DNA of 64,000 nucleotides from Sulfurovum sp. FS08-3 (GCA_000830175.1 JQIS01000001.1:35482-99481); one strand, 5' to 3'. Counted from the first letter of the stretch, positions 7,738 to 16,315 are shown. Translations and numbers: made by a program. The notes: a model not told the origin generated them from the letters alone.

Positions 7738-8331
7738 TGTTTTACCTCGATAAGTTGAAATAGAGTATCAATATGGAGCGTAATCTCCTCTTGAATGTTG
7801 TGGGCAGTACCCGTCATAACCCCCGTGACAAAGAGTCCATCTCCTAGCACAAAAAAGCCACGAGCCAAATCAATTGCAATGGGTTGTATCTCACCTTTGT
7901 CAATCCCCTCTTGCAAAATAGCACAAAACCATACATAATATCGCTCAAAGGTATCTTTGAGAAACTCCTGAATATCGCTATTGGGCTGGGTGAGCGAAAT
8001 AGAGACAAACTCTTTGAATATCTCTCTTAGATCGGCTTTGTCGGGATTGTAGAAAAAAATCAAAAAATATCTTAATTTTGGCTTTGGTACTCGCAGCTTC
8101 GTTGATACGTTGCTCTTTGGTAGCGTTAAATTGTGCCATTAAGATATTGACAATCTCAAAGACAATATCCTCTTTGTTTTTAAAATAGTCGTAAATCGTC
8201 CCTTTGCCCACCCTAGCCTCTTGGGCGATTTGAGAAATGGTAATGTTTTTAATCCCTTTTGCAACAAACAAATCCTTGCAAGAGAGTGCTATATCGATGC
8301 GTTTTTGCTCTTTATCGACGATAATTGCCAT
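7734..8331 (-). pseudogene. TetR-family regulator, frameshifted in a T7 run
   Basis: An N-terminal frame and a C-terminal frame together make one TetR protein of about 198 residues. The N-terminal frame has the TetR helix-turn-helix (NITISQIAQEARVGKGTIYDYFKNKEDIV). At about 8053-8059 a T7 run reads DFFLQSRQ...; with six T it reads DFFYNPDKADLREIFKEF and joins the second frame perfectly. The start chosen is the ATG at 8331, which has GGAGGAG just upstream; a longer frame to 8364 would run over the operator-like palindrome. The protein should repress itself and the adjacent efflux adaptor. As read the C-terminal ligand domain is lost, unless the base is a sequencing error. Confidence 0.8.
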
Positions 8332-8344
8332 AGCTCCTCCAAAT

Positions 8345-8365
8345 AATGACCGACTATCAGTCATT
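8345..8365. promoter_or_regulatory. Candidate TetR operator
   Basis: An inverted repeat AATGAC-(9 nt)-GTCATT lies immediately upstream of the TetR start at 8331. TGACxxxxxxxxxGTCA palindromes are typical TetR-family operators, and the position suggests autoregulation. Confidence 0.5.
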
Positions 8366-8553
8366 TATTAAAAAGTATCTTACTATCAAATAACTTAAAG
8401 AGACTTTTGCAACACGCAAAAATTGAAAATTCAATTTAATTAAGAAAAAAATAAAACTTTTTATGATATAGTTATATAAATTCTTCGATAAGCTAAAAAC
8501 AATTCACACAGCTCACAACGTTATCTCAACAAACAAAAAAAGGCGGAAAAAAA
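8366..8553. promoter_or_regulatory. Divergent intergenic region with likely promoter
   Basis: AT-rich gap between tetR (minus) and the large lipoprotein gene (plus). TATGATATAGTTATATAAAT at about 8461-8480 supplies plausible -10 elements. The lipoprotein ATG is preceded by an AAAAAAGGCGG stretch. No other feature is seen. Confidence 0.35.
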
Positions 8554-11500
8554 ATGAAAACCCTCATCGTAACCCTCACAACCATCCTTATTTTAGCAGG
8601 ATGCGGCGGCAGTAACAGCAGTAATCCATTGGATCAAAACATCTCAAATGAGCAAAACACCACTTCACCCCAAACGCCCATTCAATACCCCTCGCAAGAT
8701 AATTCAGGGGATGTTAATCAAACCACTCTAACCCCCACTCCCTCCACCGAGCTAAACAACACAACACCTCTAAACGCTGCCAATGTGGGCGATGCCATTA
8801 AAAAAGCGGGATACAGTTTCGATGGTCTAAACCTTGATACGCTCTTTAGAGGCACGGTTGATTACGAAAAATATATCTATTTGACGAGCAAAGATAGCAC
8901 CGTTGCGATACTTGGCAACTATGTCTATGCTATCGAAGATACACTAGGACGCAAAATTCTCTTTACGGTAGATGGGCCGAGCAATTTTGATGCTATTGAA
9001 CGCTCACACCAACTCGTACTTCGAGCCAATTTCAATCCAACGCTTAGTACTCTTCGCTATATTTTACCCTTTGCTCCCACGGGTTATTTTAACCTCAACA
9101 CAACCCAAACCAACCCCAATGCAACCGTTGCGACACTTATTGAAGAGATTGTTTACGCATTTAGTCAATTAACGCTTACCAACCCTTCTTTTAGTCAATA
9201 CATCCTTGGTTACCATTTAGACCCACAAACGCCTCAAAGTAGCCTTGTGTGCAATGAAGCAACCATTCCCCTCGTTGCAACTTCAACCAGTGTTGATATT
9301 GCTCAATTTTTAGACCCTACGGCGTACGATAGAATTGATTGCCGTACCAATCAAGGAGTACTTATAGGCTCCATCATTCGTACCACACAGCCTACTGATA
9401 CAAACGAAACCAATGAAACCAATGAAACCAATGAAACCAATGAAACCAATGAAACCAATGAAACCAATGAAACCAATGATACTAATGATACAAACGAAAC
9501 CAATAATACAAATGATACCAATGAAACTACCCTCATTAGCGGTGATCTCTACCGTTTTGTTACCTTAAACACTCCTCAAACAGCAGGACAACTCTATGCC
9601 AATCCTAGCCATTATACTTTTGTTCCCCATACACTTAGCGGTCAATACGGTAAATTTGAGATTTTTGAATCGGGCAAATGGGTTTATCAGCTTGACTTTG
9701 CCAGTATCGAATTAAACGGAATTGATTTAACAAAGTCTATAAAAGAGTCTTTTGAGGTAGCCACCGTCAATGGAGCAACCGCTACAGTCATTGTTGAGTT
9801 TGGCGATGAAACCTTTGATGTGGGAGAGATTTTTGAAGGAATGGCGTATATCCATGGTTATATATTTGACAAAACTTTAAATCAAACCATTGAAGCTAGA
9901 AGCTATAGAGGTAACTACGGCGACCTTCAAGTCGAAAATGATGGCTCTTGGAAGTACTATCTTGACAATAGCCTCCCAGAGGTCAAGGCTCTCAATGATG
10001 GCGATACAATTGCCGACCTATTTGCCATTACAAGTGAAATCAATGTAGAGATTACCATCAAAGGACACAATACCCTAATCGAAGGCAACCTTTACGGTTC
10101 GACAATCGAAGAGACACAAACAATGACCGAGGGAAAACTTGACATTAAGTACTCCAACGATGCAATGTTTGAACCCTATAGTGTAGATGGAACATACGGG
10201 ACGTTTAAGATTGATAGCCATGGTCTATGGCACTATGAACTCAAAAAACTAACCGAGATTGTACTCAAGCTCACTTCAAAAGATGAGTTTAAAGAGACCT
10301 TTGATGTCAAAACAACCGATGGCACTCAATCGCAAGTGGGTATTAAAATCATCGGAGTTGATTCGATTATTTTGGGAGATCTTAGCGGTGTGGTCTCACT
10401 TGCCAAGAGTTCCACACAAGGCAAAATCTATATCGAACGAGGCGTTAATCTCTTCAAGAGTATAGATAACCAAATGGGACTTTATGGACACTTTTGGCTT
10501 AGTAGCAATGGCGAGTGGAGCTATATCCTTGATACACACAACAGCATCGTTAGTAACTTAGATGCCAATATGGGGCTTTATGATCTCTTCAGTGTCGTTG
10601 CTATTGATGGTGTCACTCAAACAATCAAAATTGAGATAGCAGGTTTCAATATGCCACTCTATGTAGATAAGCTACCCTTTGATTCATTTCCAACGCTTAT
10701 TGATTCACCAAATCAACAAGATATCCTCCATCCTATCCCACTCCTTAATGCGACAGGAGATCAGCCAAAAATAAGCTATAGACTCAATGGAGAGAGCATC
10801 GAGGGTGGTGCAAGTGGACTTTTCAAGGGCGGAATTGAAAATATTTTAGAGGTAAACGTTGAGGAGATGGCAGGTGATTTTGAAACGCAAAGCTTCTCAA
10901 AAATCATTAAAGTCAAAGATATTACGCCCCCCAAAGCTCCTCTTGTAGAGCATGAGACAACGACCAATGAAGAGAGTCTCCCTGTATTGATTAAAGCTTT
11001 TGAAGATAATGTTTCGATATTTGTCAATGGCATTCACACAGAAGATATTCCAGACTCTGCACAAAAACAAACCATTATACTTGACACAAGTGGCAACGCA
11101 GGACTCAAAATCTTTAACATTACACTCAAAGATGCTTTTGGCAACGAGAGCAATATTACAAGAGTCGAGATTCAAAAAACAATTGCCAATGCTCCAACTG
11201 ATTTTAGTCATGTTTATATTCAAAACACTGATATGACCTACAATAAAGGAAAAATAAAGGGAGAGGTTTATGATAGCGATGGTATTTCTCAAATGCGTAT
11301 AACCTACTCCGACGGCTCCTCGACAGACTACACCCATGGGGTTTTGGAGGAGTATGACCACACTTTTGGTACTCATTTCACCATTACCCTCACCGATTCC
11401 AAAGGGGTAGTTTCGACCTATAACGGCATCATTGAAGAACAAGATGAGCCTACCCACTTTGTAGAGAATTACATTTCCTACTCCACTGGATTTTATAGCG

Positions 11501-11982
11501 TCACTCTTAATGTCGAAGATTTCAACGGTATTGAAACCGTCAAAATCAACAACAACGGGACTCTCACGCAAAGAGATTTAAATGGAAGCACTACTGATTA
11601 TATTATAGAAAGTGTTGAAGAGAACAAAACCCTCACGATTGAAGTCATTGATACATTCAACAACTCCGAAACCTACACCAAAACTTTTATCAATTATCCT
11701 ACAGACTTTAGTCAAGTGGCTATTCAAGACAACAACGATTCAACAGCGGCTCTTATGGGTAATGTGATAGATGCAAACGGCATTGGCCACGTCTCTGTTA
11801 ATTATTACGATAGCAATGGCACATTATTGAGCGATTATGATTTCCTATCGGGTGATGGCAACACATCGGTAGCACTGTGGAGTCTTCCACCGCACAGTGA
11901 TGGCTATCAATACGTCATTAGTGTAACCGATAAATTAGGTAACTACCAAAACTTTGAGGGCATTTTCCCCAATCTGCCCTAA
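8554..11982 (+). CDS. Large VCBS-type repeat lipoprotein with Asn-Glu-Thr tract
   Basis: A 1142-residue protein with a lipoprotein signal (lipobox LAGC near residue 17). Residues ~280-325 are a low-complexity NET/NDT tract. From ~330 to ~710 there are four or five VCBS-like modules with the motif YGxFxIxxxGxWxYxLD followed by an (A/V)TVxVxF-type strand. The C-terminal ~430 residues carry Ig/cadherin-like modules (DITPPKAPLVEHE, DAFGNESNITRVEIQ, then repeats opening YPTDFSQVAIQD / APTDFSHVYIQN). It is probably anchored to the outer membrane with an adhesive or surface-exposed chain. It stands alone, with its own promoter region and a hairpin after the stop. Confidence 0.75.
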   Translation: MKTLIVTLTTILILAGCGGSNSSNPLDQNISNEQNTTSPQTPIQYPSQDNSGDVNQTTLTPTPSTELNNTTPLNAANVGDAIKKAGYSFDGLNLDTLFRGTVDYEKYIYLTSKDSTVAILGNYVYAIEDTLGRKILFTVDGPSNFDAIERSHQLVLRANFNPTLSTLRYILPFAPTGYFNLNTTQTNPNATVATLIEEIVYAFSQLTLTNPSFSQYILGYHLDPQTPQSSLVCNEATIPLVATSTSVDIAQFLDPTAYDRIDCRTNQGVLIGSIIRTTQPTDTNETNETNETNETNETNETNETNETNDTNDTNETNNTNDTNETTLISGDLYRFVTLNTPQTAGQLYANPSHYTFVPHTLSGQYGKFEIFESGKWVYQLDFASIELNGIDLTKSIKESFEVATVNGATATVIVEFGDETFDVGEIFEGMAYIHGYIFDKTLNQTIEARSYRGNYGDLQVENDGSWKYYLDNSLPEVKALNDGDTIADLFAITSEINVEITIKGHNTLIEGNLYGSTIEETQTMTEGKLDIKYSNDAMFEPYSVDGTYGTFKIDSHGLWHYELKKLTEIVLKLTSKDEFKETFDVKTTDGTQSQVGIKIIGVDSIILGDLSGVVSLAKSSTQGKIYIERGVNLFKSIDNQMGLYGHFWLSSNGEWSYILDTHNSIVSNLDANMGLYDLFSVVAIDGVTQTIKIEIAGFNMPLYVDKLPFDSFPTLIDSPNQQDILHPIPLLNATGDQPKISYRLNGESIEGGASGLFKGGIENILEVNVEEMAGDFETQSFSKIIKVKDITPPKAPLVEHETTTNEESLPVLIKAFEDNVSIFVNGIHTEDIPDSAQKQTIILDTSGNAGLKIFNITLKDAFGNESNITRVEIQKTIANAPTDFSHVYIQNTDMTYNKGKIKGEVYDSDGISQMRITYSDGSSTDYTHGVLEEYDHTFGTHFTITLTDSKGVVSTYNGIIEEQDEPTHFVENYISYSTGFYSVTLNVEDFNGIETVKINNNGTLTQRDLNGSTTDYIIESVEENKTLTIEVIDTFNNSETYTKTFINYPTDFSQVAIQDNNDSTAALMGNVIDANGIGHVSVNYYDSNGTLLSDYDFLSGDGNTSVALWSLPPHSDGYQYVISVTDKLGNYQNFEGIFPNLP
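9406..9478 (+). repeat. 9-bp tandem repeat (GAAACCAAT)n in lipoprotein gene
   Basis: About eight consecutive exact copies of GAAACCAAT, flanked by variant units (GATACTAAT, GATACAAAC, AATACAAAT) to about 9530. They encode (Asn-Glu-Thr)n. Because the unit is 9 bp, copy-number changes keep the frame, so the spacer can change length without inactivating the gene. Confidence 0.95.
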
Positions 11983-11989
11983 TAGAGAG

Positions 11990-12024
11990 CGGGTTTGCTT
12001 CACTCATGGTGAGGTTAAAACCCG
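11990..12024 (+). terminator. Hairpin after the VCBS lipoprotein gene
   Basis: CGGGTTT ... AAACCCG stem with an inner CTCA-TGG-TGAG stem, just after the stop at 11982. No clear T-run follows, so it may be a structure-dependent terminator or mRNA end. Confidence 0.4.
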
Positions 12025-12052
12025 AACCTCTCAAAGTTATTAAGGAGTTAGG

Positions 12053-12442
12053 ATGAATACTTTAAAGAGTAGAGAATTAATCCAATCTGTTGGATTTGGA
12101 AATGATAAAATGTATATAGAGTTCAATAACAATAGAGTATTGACCGTACCTTACTCTTATACCAAAAAATTAGCCAATGCCTCATTGAATGATTTAAAAG
12201 ATTATAGACTTATTGCCAATGGTATGGGTATTCATTTTGAAAAAATAGATGAAGATATTTCCATAGATGGTATCATAAGAGATTTTGGAAATGAGACAAA
12301 ACGAATCAATATCTCTGTATCTACAAGTTTTTTAGACCTAGCAGACCAATATGCAAAAGAGCATAATATGAGCCATTCAGCACTTTTGCAAAAGGCTACT
12401 ATGGAGTATATAAATCTTGGAAGAGCTAAAGCCCTAAAGTGA
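12053..12442 (+). CDS. DUF2442 / ribbon-helix-helix antitoxin-like protein
   Basis: A 129-residue protein that starts at an ATG behind TAAGGAG. The N-terminal half (~1-65) resembles DUF2442 (VGFGNDKMYIEFNNNRVLTVPYSYTKKLANAS, YRLIANGMGIHFEKIDEDISIDGII). The C-terminal half resembles the HicB-type ribbon-helix-helix region (RINISVSTSFLDLADQYAKEHNMSHSALLQKATMEYI). DUF2442 proteins are frequently found in toxin-antitoxin pairs, but no partner toxin lies beside it: pdxA follows on the other strand and the large lipoprotein precedes it. It is either a solitary antitoxin or a small DNA-binding regulator. Confidence 0.75.
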   Translation: MNTLKSRELIQSVGFGNDKMYIEFNNNRVLTVPYSYTKKLANASLNDLKDYRLIANGMGIHFEKIDEDISIDGIIRDFGNETKRINISVSTSFLDLADQYAKEHNMSHSALLQKATMEYINLGRAKALK

Positions 12443-12466
12443 AATGGGTCAAAAACCCCACAGCCA

Positions 12467-13393
12467 TCAAGTCATAAGATATTCTATAGCGTTGATATAG
12501 CTCAAATTTGAGGGATTTTTGCCCTTGTAGGCGATATCAAATGCCGTACCGTGATCGACAGAGACTCTCATGATAGGCAAATTGAGCGATACGTTGATAC
12601 TCTCATCAAAATAGAGGGCTTTGAGCGGTGCTAAACCTTGGTCGTGATAGAGAGCGATAAAGTAGCGATAGTTTTGACGCACTTTGGGCGTAAAGGCGAT
12701 ATCGGGCACAATTGCTCCTTCAAAAATATCTTTGCCCAGTTTGGCATTGATAGCCCCAATGGCGGGTTGAATTATCTCTATCTCCTCATCGCCCAACACT
12801 CCCCCATCACCGCTATGAGGATTAAGCCCCAATACCGCTACCTTTTCATTCTCTCTAAGCGTAACGCAGCGGTAAAAATCCTCCAAAAACTTATAAAATT
12901 TTGCATACGTTAGATGATTGGCTACCTCTTTGAGTGCAATGTGTTCGCAGTACAACGCCACATACATCTTCTCACACCCTAACATCATAATCGCATCGGC
13001 TTGAAATCTATCCCTCAAAGCATCGGTATGTCCTTTGTACTTCACATCCGCTTTTTCCCACGCTTTTTTGTGTATTGGCAAGGTTAGCATCGCATCGCAA
13101 AAGCCGTTTACACACAGCTCTATGGCTTTGAAAAATGAGCGATAGGAGTATCCTCCCGCCTCTTTGGTAATGTGAGCGGGTCTAATCTCAAAAACATTAT
13201 TGCACACTTTGGCGGTATGAAAATCACTAGGTACTTCAAGCCCCAAAAGCTTCGCCGCTTGAGTTACCATGGCATCATCGACGCAATAGATTGGCTCAAC
13301 CATCTCCTTGATACGCTCGTGTGACCTCAAAGCAATCTCTATGCCTATGCCGTTTAAATCACCAATCGATACAGCTACACTCTTTTTTTGCAT
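12467..13393 (-). CDS. pdxA: 4-hydroxythreonine-4-phosphate dehydrogenase PdxA
   Basis: A 308-residue cytoplasmic enzyme of DXP-dependent vitamin B6 synthesis. It oxidises 4-phosphohydroxy-L-threonine with NAD(P) so that PdxJ can form pyridoxine phosphate. Family features seen: SIGDLNGIGIEIALR at the N-terminus, YKGHTDALRDRF (metal/substrate histidine), LGLNPHSGDGGVLGDEE, and C-terminal ALYHDQGLAPLKAL with VDHGTAFDIAYKG. It is slightly shorter than enterobacterial PdxA (~330), as usual in Campylobacterota. The gene follows the flavin reductase gene directly (stop and start abut), so they share a transcript. pdxJ, often adjacent in related genomes, is not in the window. Confidence 0.95.
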   Translation of the reverse strand: MQKKSVAVSIGDLNGIGIEIALRSHERIKEMVEPIYCVDDAMVTQAAKLLGLEVPSDFHTAKVCNNVFEIRPAHITKEAGGYSYRSFFKAIELCVNGFCDAMLTLPIHKKAWEKADVKYKGHTDALRDRFQADAIMMLGCEKMYVALYCEHIALKEVANHLTYAKFYKFLEDFYRCVTLRENEKVAVLGLNPHSGDGGVLGDEEIEIIQPAIGAINAKLGKDIFEGAIVPDIAFTPKVRQNYRYFIALYHDQGLAPLKALYFDESINVSLNLPIMRVSVDHGTAFDIAYKGKNPSNLSYINAIEYLMT

Positions 13394-13960
13394 CTACTCT
13401 CCTAGGGTTGGAGCTTTTAGGGCTTCGCCTATTGCGGCATAACTTCTCCCAATCCGTGCGATGGGTGTTTGAGGATTATCCGCTACAAAAGTGTGCTTAA
13501 TCTCTAAAACAAGAGGAACAGTAGAAGAACCTTGCAAATCAATCTCTTGAAGCAACTCACAAAAAAAGGCGACACTTACTCCCTCTACCATGGGTGCAAA
13601 CTCTTGGATTTTTTCAATCGTTGGAATATCAAAAAACTCCGCTTCACTCACATTGGCATCTAGGGCTTTGGAGCTAAGGTGCATCCTCTCCATAAACTCT
13701 TGGGGTACCATACAAATCGTGGCTTTTTTGCTCTTGCGAATATTTGCCAATGTATCTTTGGGCGTTGCGTCTTCTTTGTGTCCGATAGAGACAACGACGC
13801 TAGGGGGAGTAGAGCTTAGCGGTGCGAAGTAGCTAAAAGGAGCGATATTAATAAGCCCCTCCTCGTTTTGCGTCACAATCCACGCAATGGGACGTGGGAC
13901 AATATAAGTAGCCATCAATTTGTATATCTCTTGGGGGCTTAGGTGTTGCATAGTAATCAT
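13394..13960 (-). CDS. Flavin reductase-like (FMN-binding) protein
   Basis: A 188-residue member of the flavin reductase / 'conserved protein of DIM6/NTAB' family, with a split-barrel FMN-binding fold. Motifs: YIVPRPIAWIVTQNEEGLINIAPFSYF, PPSVVVSIGHKEDATPKDTLANI, ALDANVSEAEFFDIP. The start is put at the ATG at 13958-13960, which has AAGGAGAAAAA just upstream; an upstream frame to 14035 would overlap the preceding gene by 55 nt without a ribosome site. The substrate is unknown. It lies between the YigZ gene and pdxA in one minus-strand run. Confidence 0.85.
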   Translation of the reverse strand: MITMQHLSPQEIYKLMATYIVPRPIAWIVTQNEEGLINIAPFSYFAPLSSTPPSVVVSIGHKEDATPKDTLANIRKSKKATICMVPQEFMERMHLSSKALDANVSEAEFFDIPTIEKIQEFAPMVEGVSVAFFCELLQEIDLQGSSTVPLVLEIKHTFVADNPQTPIARIGRSYAAIGEALKAPTLGE

Positions 13961-13980
13961 TTTTTCTCCTTGATAGTGAT

Positions 13981-14535
13981 TTAGAGTCTCTTTTTGAGTG
14001 CCTCTATTGCCTCTTGATTGGCTTTGAGCTTCCATTTGACATCCTCTACCCCAAACTCTCGTTCGATATGGATAATCTCCAATTGCTTAAGATGATAGAG
14101 GATGGATTCGACGTGATTGTAAGAGCTTACAAAACGATACTCGACAAGTTTTTGATAGGGTTGCAACGAGGCAACGGCTATCACCTCTTTGACCGCACTC
14201 CCATAGGCTCTTGCCATCCCTCCCGTACCTAGTTCTATACCGCCAAAGTAGCGAACACTGAGCAAAGCGACATTGATAAGCTCATTGCCTCTAAGCACAT
14301 TGAGAGTAGGAATCCCCGCACACCCTTTGGGTTCGCCATCGTCGCTAAAGTTTTCAACGATTTGTTCAAAGGCGTTGAGTTCACGGGTAGCATAGACAAT
14401 ATGATTGGCTTTGGGATGGTCGATTTTAAGTTGAGCCAAAAGTGTTTTGAAATTGTAAATAGGAGTAAGGTGGGCGATGAATTTGGAGCGATTGATTTGG
14501 TAGGTATGGATAAAAGTTTCATGAATAGTTTGCAT
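13981..14535 (-). CDS. YigZ / IMPACT family protein (UPF0029)
   Basis: About 184 residues from the ATG at 14535 (MQTIHETFIHTY); an upstream TTG at 14553 is possible but less likely. The UPF0029 N-terminal domain is clear: RSKFIAHLTPI, DHPKANHIVYATRE, NFSDDGEPKGCAGIPTLNVL, VRYFGGIELGTGGMARAYGSAVKEV. A short C-terminal DUF1949-like ferredoxin fold follows. In other bacteria and eukaryotes the family touches translation or peptide metabolism, but its bacterial function is unsettled. It lies 30 nt after a DUF4405 membrane protein gene in the same orientation. Confidence 0.9.
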   Translation of the reverse strand: MQTIHETFIHTYQINRSKFIAHLTPIYNFKTLLAQLKIDHPKANHIVYATRELNAFEQIVENFSDDGEPKGCAGIPTLNVLRGNELINVALLSVRYFGGIELGTGGMARAYGSAVKEVIAVASLQPYQKLVEYRFVSSYNHVESILYHLKQLEIIHIEREFGVEDVKWKLKANQEAIEALKKRL

Positions 14536-14564
14536 GAGATATTTTATCCACAATTACTTAAAAA

Positions 14565-15044
14565 CTATTGAGCCAACACAATGGCTACGATTTTGTAGGG
14601 CGAAACAGCATTGGCTTTGGCAATCTCCTCGATGGTATTGCCCTCCATCTTGATACCTTGGGCTTGAAGCTTTGCGACAGCATTTTGTGAAGCAAGAACC
14701 GCAAAAGAGTCTTCAATGGGAGCATGAAACATAGCATCAATCACTATTTTTTTTGGGCTTGGCTCTTGTTTTGCAAATGTAGGAGCAATCAATCCCGATG
14801 AGACAATCACCACTCCAACACCCATAATAATAAAAATTTTTTTAGCGAAATAGTTTCGCATCGCTCTCCAATTGGCTACGATATGCAACAACACCGCCGC
14901 AACAAAAACCACTCCAATTACCTCATGCAACTCTTTGATATGGCTCTCAAAAAGATGAAAAAAAAGCATTACGCCCGTAATAGCTATCACACCAAAAAGT
15001 ATAGCACTCAACGATGTAGCAACATCTCGCATAGTTATCGACAC
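14565..15044 (-). CDS. DUF4405 membrane protein
   Basis: A 159-residue protein with three hydrophobic segments (about 9-30, 40-60 and 70-90). The pattern HLFESHIKELHEVIGVVFVAAVLLHIVANW is typical of DUF4405, whose paired histidines suggest haem binding in a cytochrome-b-like four-helix fold. The C-terminal ~65 residues lie outside the membrane and contain a helix-hairpin-like KLQAQGIKMEGNTIEEIAKANAVSP segment that may bind another component. It heads the run DUF4405-yigZ-flavin reductase-pdxA and is divergent from modE. Its redox partner is not known. Confidence 0.75.
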   Translation of the reverse strand: MSITMRDVATSLSAILFGVIAITGVMLFFHLFESHIKELHEVIGVVFVAAVLLHIVANWRAMRNYFAKKIFIIMGVGVVIVSSGLIAPTFAKQEPSPKKIVIDAMFHAPIEDSFAVLASQNAVAKLQAQGIKMEGNTIEEIAKANAVSPYKIVAIVLAQ

Positions 15045-15154
15045 GACTCTCTCCTTTTATTTAAATTCAAAAGCAATAGTAATGAAATAAAGAAAACAAA
15101 GGGTAACAAACACAAATTTAAGCGTTATTTCAAAACAAATTTGGCGTGATAATT

Positions 15155-15190
15155 TTGAGAGTTGTTATACATTAAGCTATATCAATGTAC
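15155..15190. promoter_or_regulatory. Possible ModE operator / promoter upstream of modE
   Basis: TTGTTATACATTAAGCTATA begins with the GTTATA half-site seen in ModE boxes (compare E. coli CGTTATAT...ATAACG). Related GTTATA(C/T) motifs occur upstream of modA (about 35727) and of the TonB receptor gene (about 39548). The opposite half is degenerate, so this is a suggestion only. Confidence 0.25.
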
Positions 15191-15227
15191 CATTTCACCA
15201 TCTACTCGATTATACAAAAGGAGATCA

Positions 15228-16010
15228 ATGGAGTTTTCATCCAATTTGACACTAGGGATACTCAATGAGCCTTTTTTGTTGGAAAAACGCATTCGATTAT
15301 TAAACGCCATAGATCAGCACGGCTCTATTTTAAAAGCGGCCAAAAATGTACCCATGAGCTACAAAGCAGCGTGGGATAGTATCGATGCTATGAACAATCT
15401 ATCCCCCCAACCCATCGTCCATCGCTCCACAGGAGGCAAAAACGGCGGAGGCACATCGCTTACGGAGTATGGCAAAAAGGTGGTTGAACTCTATACGCTT
15501 CTCAAATCCGAACAAGAGAGATTTTTGCAAACCCTCTCTAGGGAGATCAATTTCAACCATTTAGAGCTTAGTTCAATTAGGAGACTCTCTATGACTATCA
15601 GTGCAAGAAATCAAATCAGCGGCACCGTTGAGCATATCCAAAAGGGCAAAGTAAACGCCTCGGTTTTTATCAAACTCAAAAGCGGTTACACATTGGTCTC
15701 AATCATCACCAACCACGCCGTAGAGGCACTTGATTTGGCTCAAGGCAATCTCGTAAGTGCTATTTTCAAATCCAACAACGTACTCATTGCCACCGATAGT
15801 GCCTTAAACATTAGCGCTCGAAATAAGTTTGTAGGCACTGTTGTAGAGATCACACAAGGCTCTATCAATGCGAGTGTCAAGATTGATTTGGGCAACGGCG
15901 ACACCGTATCATCGACTATTATGACCGATTCACTTTTGGCTTTGGGTCTCCAAAAGGGCGATGAGGCGTGTGCCATTGTCAAAGCATCGGATATTATGAT
16001 AGGTAAGTAA
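15228..16010 (+). CDS. modE: ModE-family molybdate-responsive regulator
   Basis: A 260-residue regulator starting at an ATG behind AAAGGAGATCA. The N-terminal ~110 residues are the LysR-type winged helix of ModE (LLNAIDQHGSILKAAKNVPMSYKAAWDSIDAMN, GGKNGGGTSLTEYGKKVVELY). Then come two Mop/TOBE domains, each opening with (S)ARN: MTISARNQISGTVEHIQKGKVNASV and LNISARNKFVGTVVEITQGSINASV. In the family, molybdate or tungstate binds the Mop domains and changes DNA binding. The likely targets are the mod gene set at 35791-43613, about 20 kb away, and itself. Confidence 0.93.
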   Translation: MEFSSNLTLGILNEPFLLEKRIRLLNAIDQHGSILKAAKNVPMSYKAAWDSIDAMNNLSPQPIVHRSTGGKNGGGTSLTEYGKKVVELYTLLKSEQERFLQTLSREINFNHLELSSIRRLSMTISARNQISGTVEHIQKGKVNASVFIKLKSGYTLVSIITNHAVEALDLAQGNLVSAIFKSNNVLIATDSALNISARNKFVGTVVEITQGSINASVKIDLGNGDTVSSTIMTDSLLALGLQKGDEACAIVKASDIMIGK

Positions 16011-16315
16011 AATATTTGAGTTGTATAATACCCCAAAAACCCAAGACAACAAATCAAAAACTCTTATTCTCTTCAAACCTGTTACCCTAAGCCACACTTT
16101 TGGCTAAATTGCTGTAGTCTTTGTTGTTGATTTTTATACTTTCACAATAGAGTTCAAAGATGATTTAATAAGTAAAGTGCGTAACATCAATTACCACCTT
16201 ATCAAATAGATACATCAGCACACAAACTTCTAAATGCCTTATGGTTATTAAGTACACTATCACATAAAAGTAGCTAAAATTAATCTATACCAAAAAGAAA
16301 AAAAGGGGATGTGCC
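16011..16315. other. 305-bp gap, possible decayed ORF
   Basis: No intact gene. On the minus strand (about 16000-16260) one frame has gene-like stretches separated by three stop codons, for example LFDKVVIDVTHFTY, then FELYCESIKINNKDYSNLAK, then GNRFEENKSF, suggesting a decayed ORF of unknown family. A short hairpin AGCCA...TGGCT lies at about 16091-16106. The last 40 bp supply a purine-rich ribosome site (AAAAAAAGGGG) for the next gene. Confidence 0.35.

Noticed and set aside
9406-9530. Tandem repeat considered as a CRISPR-like array
   Set aside because: Units are 9 bp with no spacers and lie within a coding frame.
9351-9536. Minus-strand ORF encoding (Val-Ser-Leu)n
   Set aside because: Antisense reading of the 9-bp tandem repeat; a repeat artefact.
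10897-11500. 224-residue minus-strand ORF opposite the VCBS lipoprotein
   Set aside because: Antisense shadow inside a gene with clear signal peptide and repeated modules.
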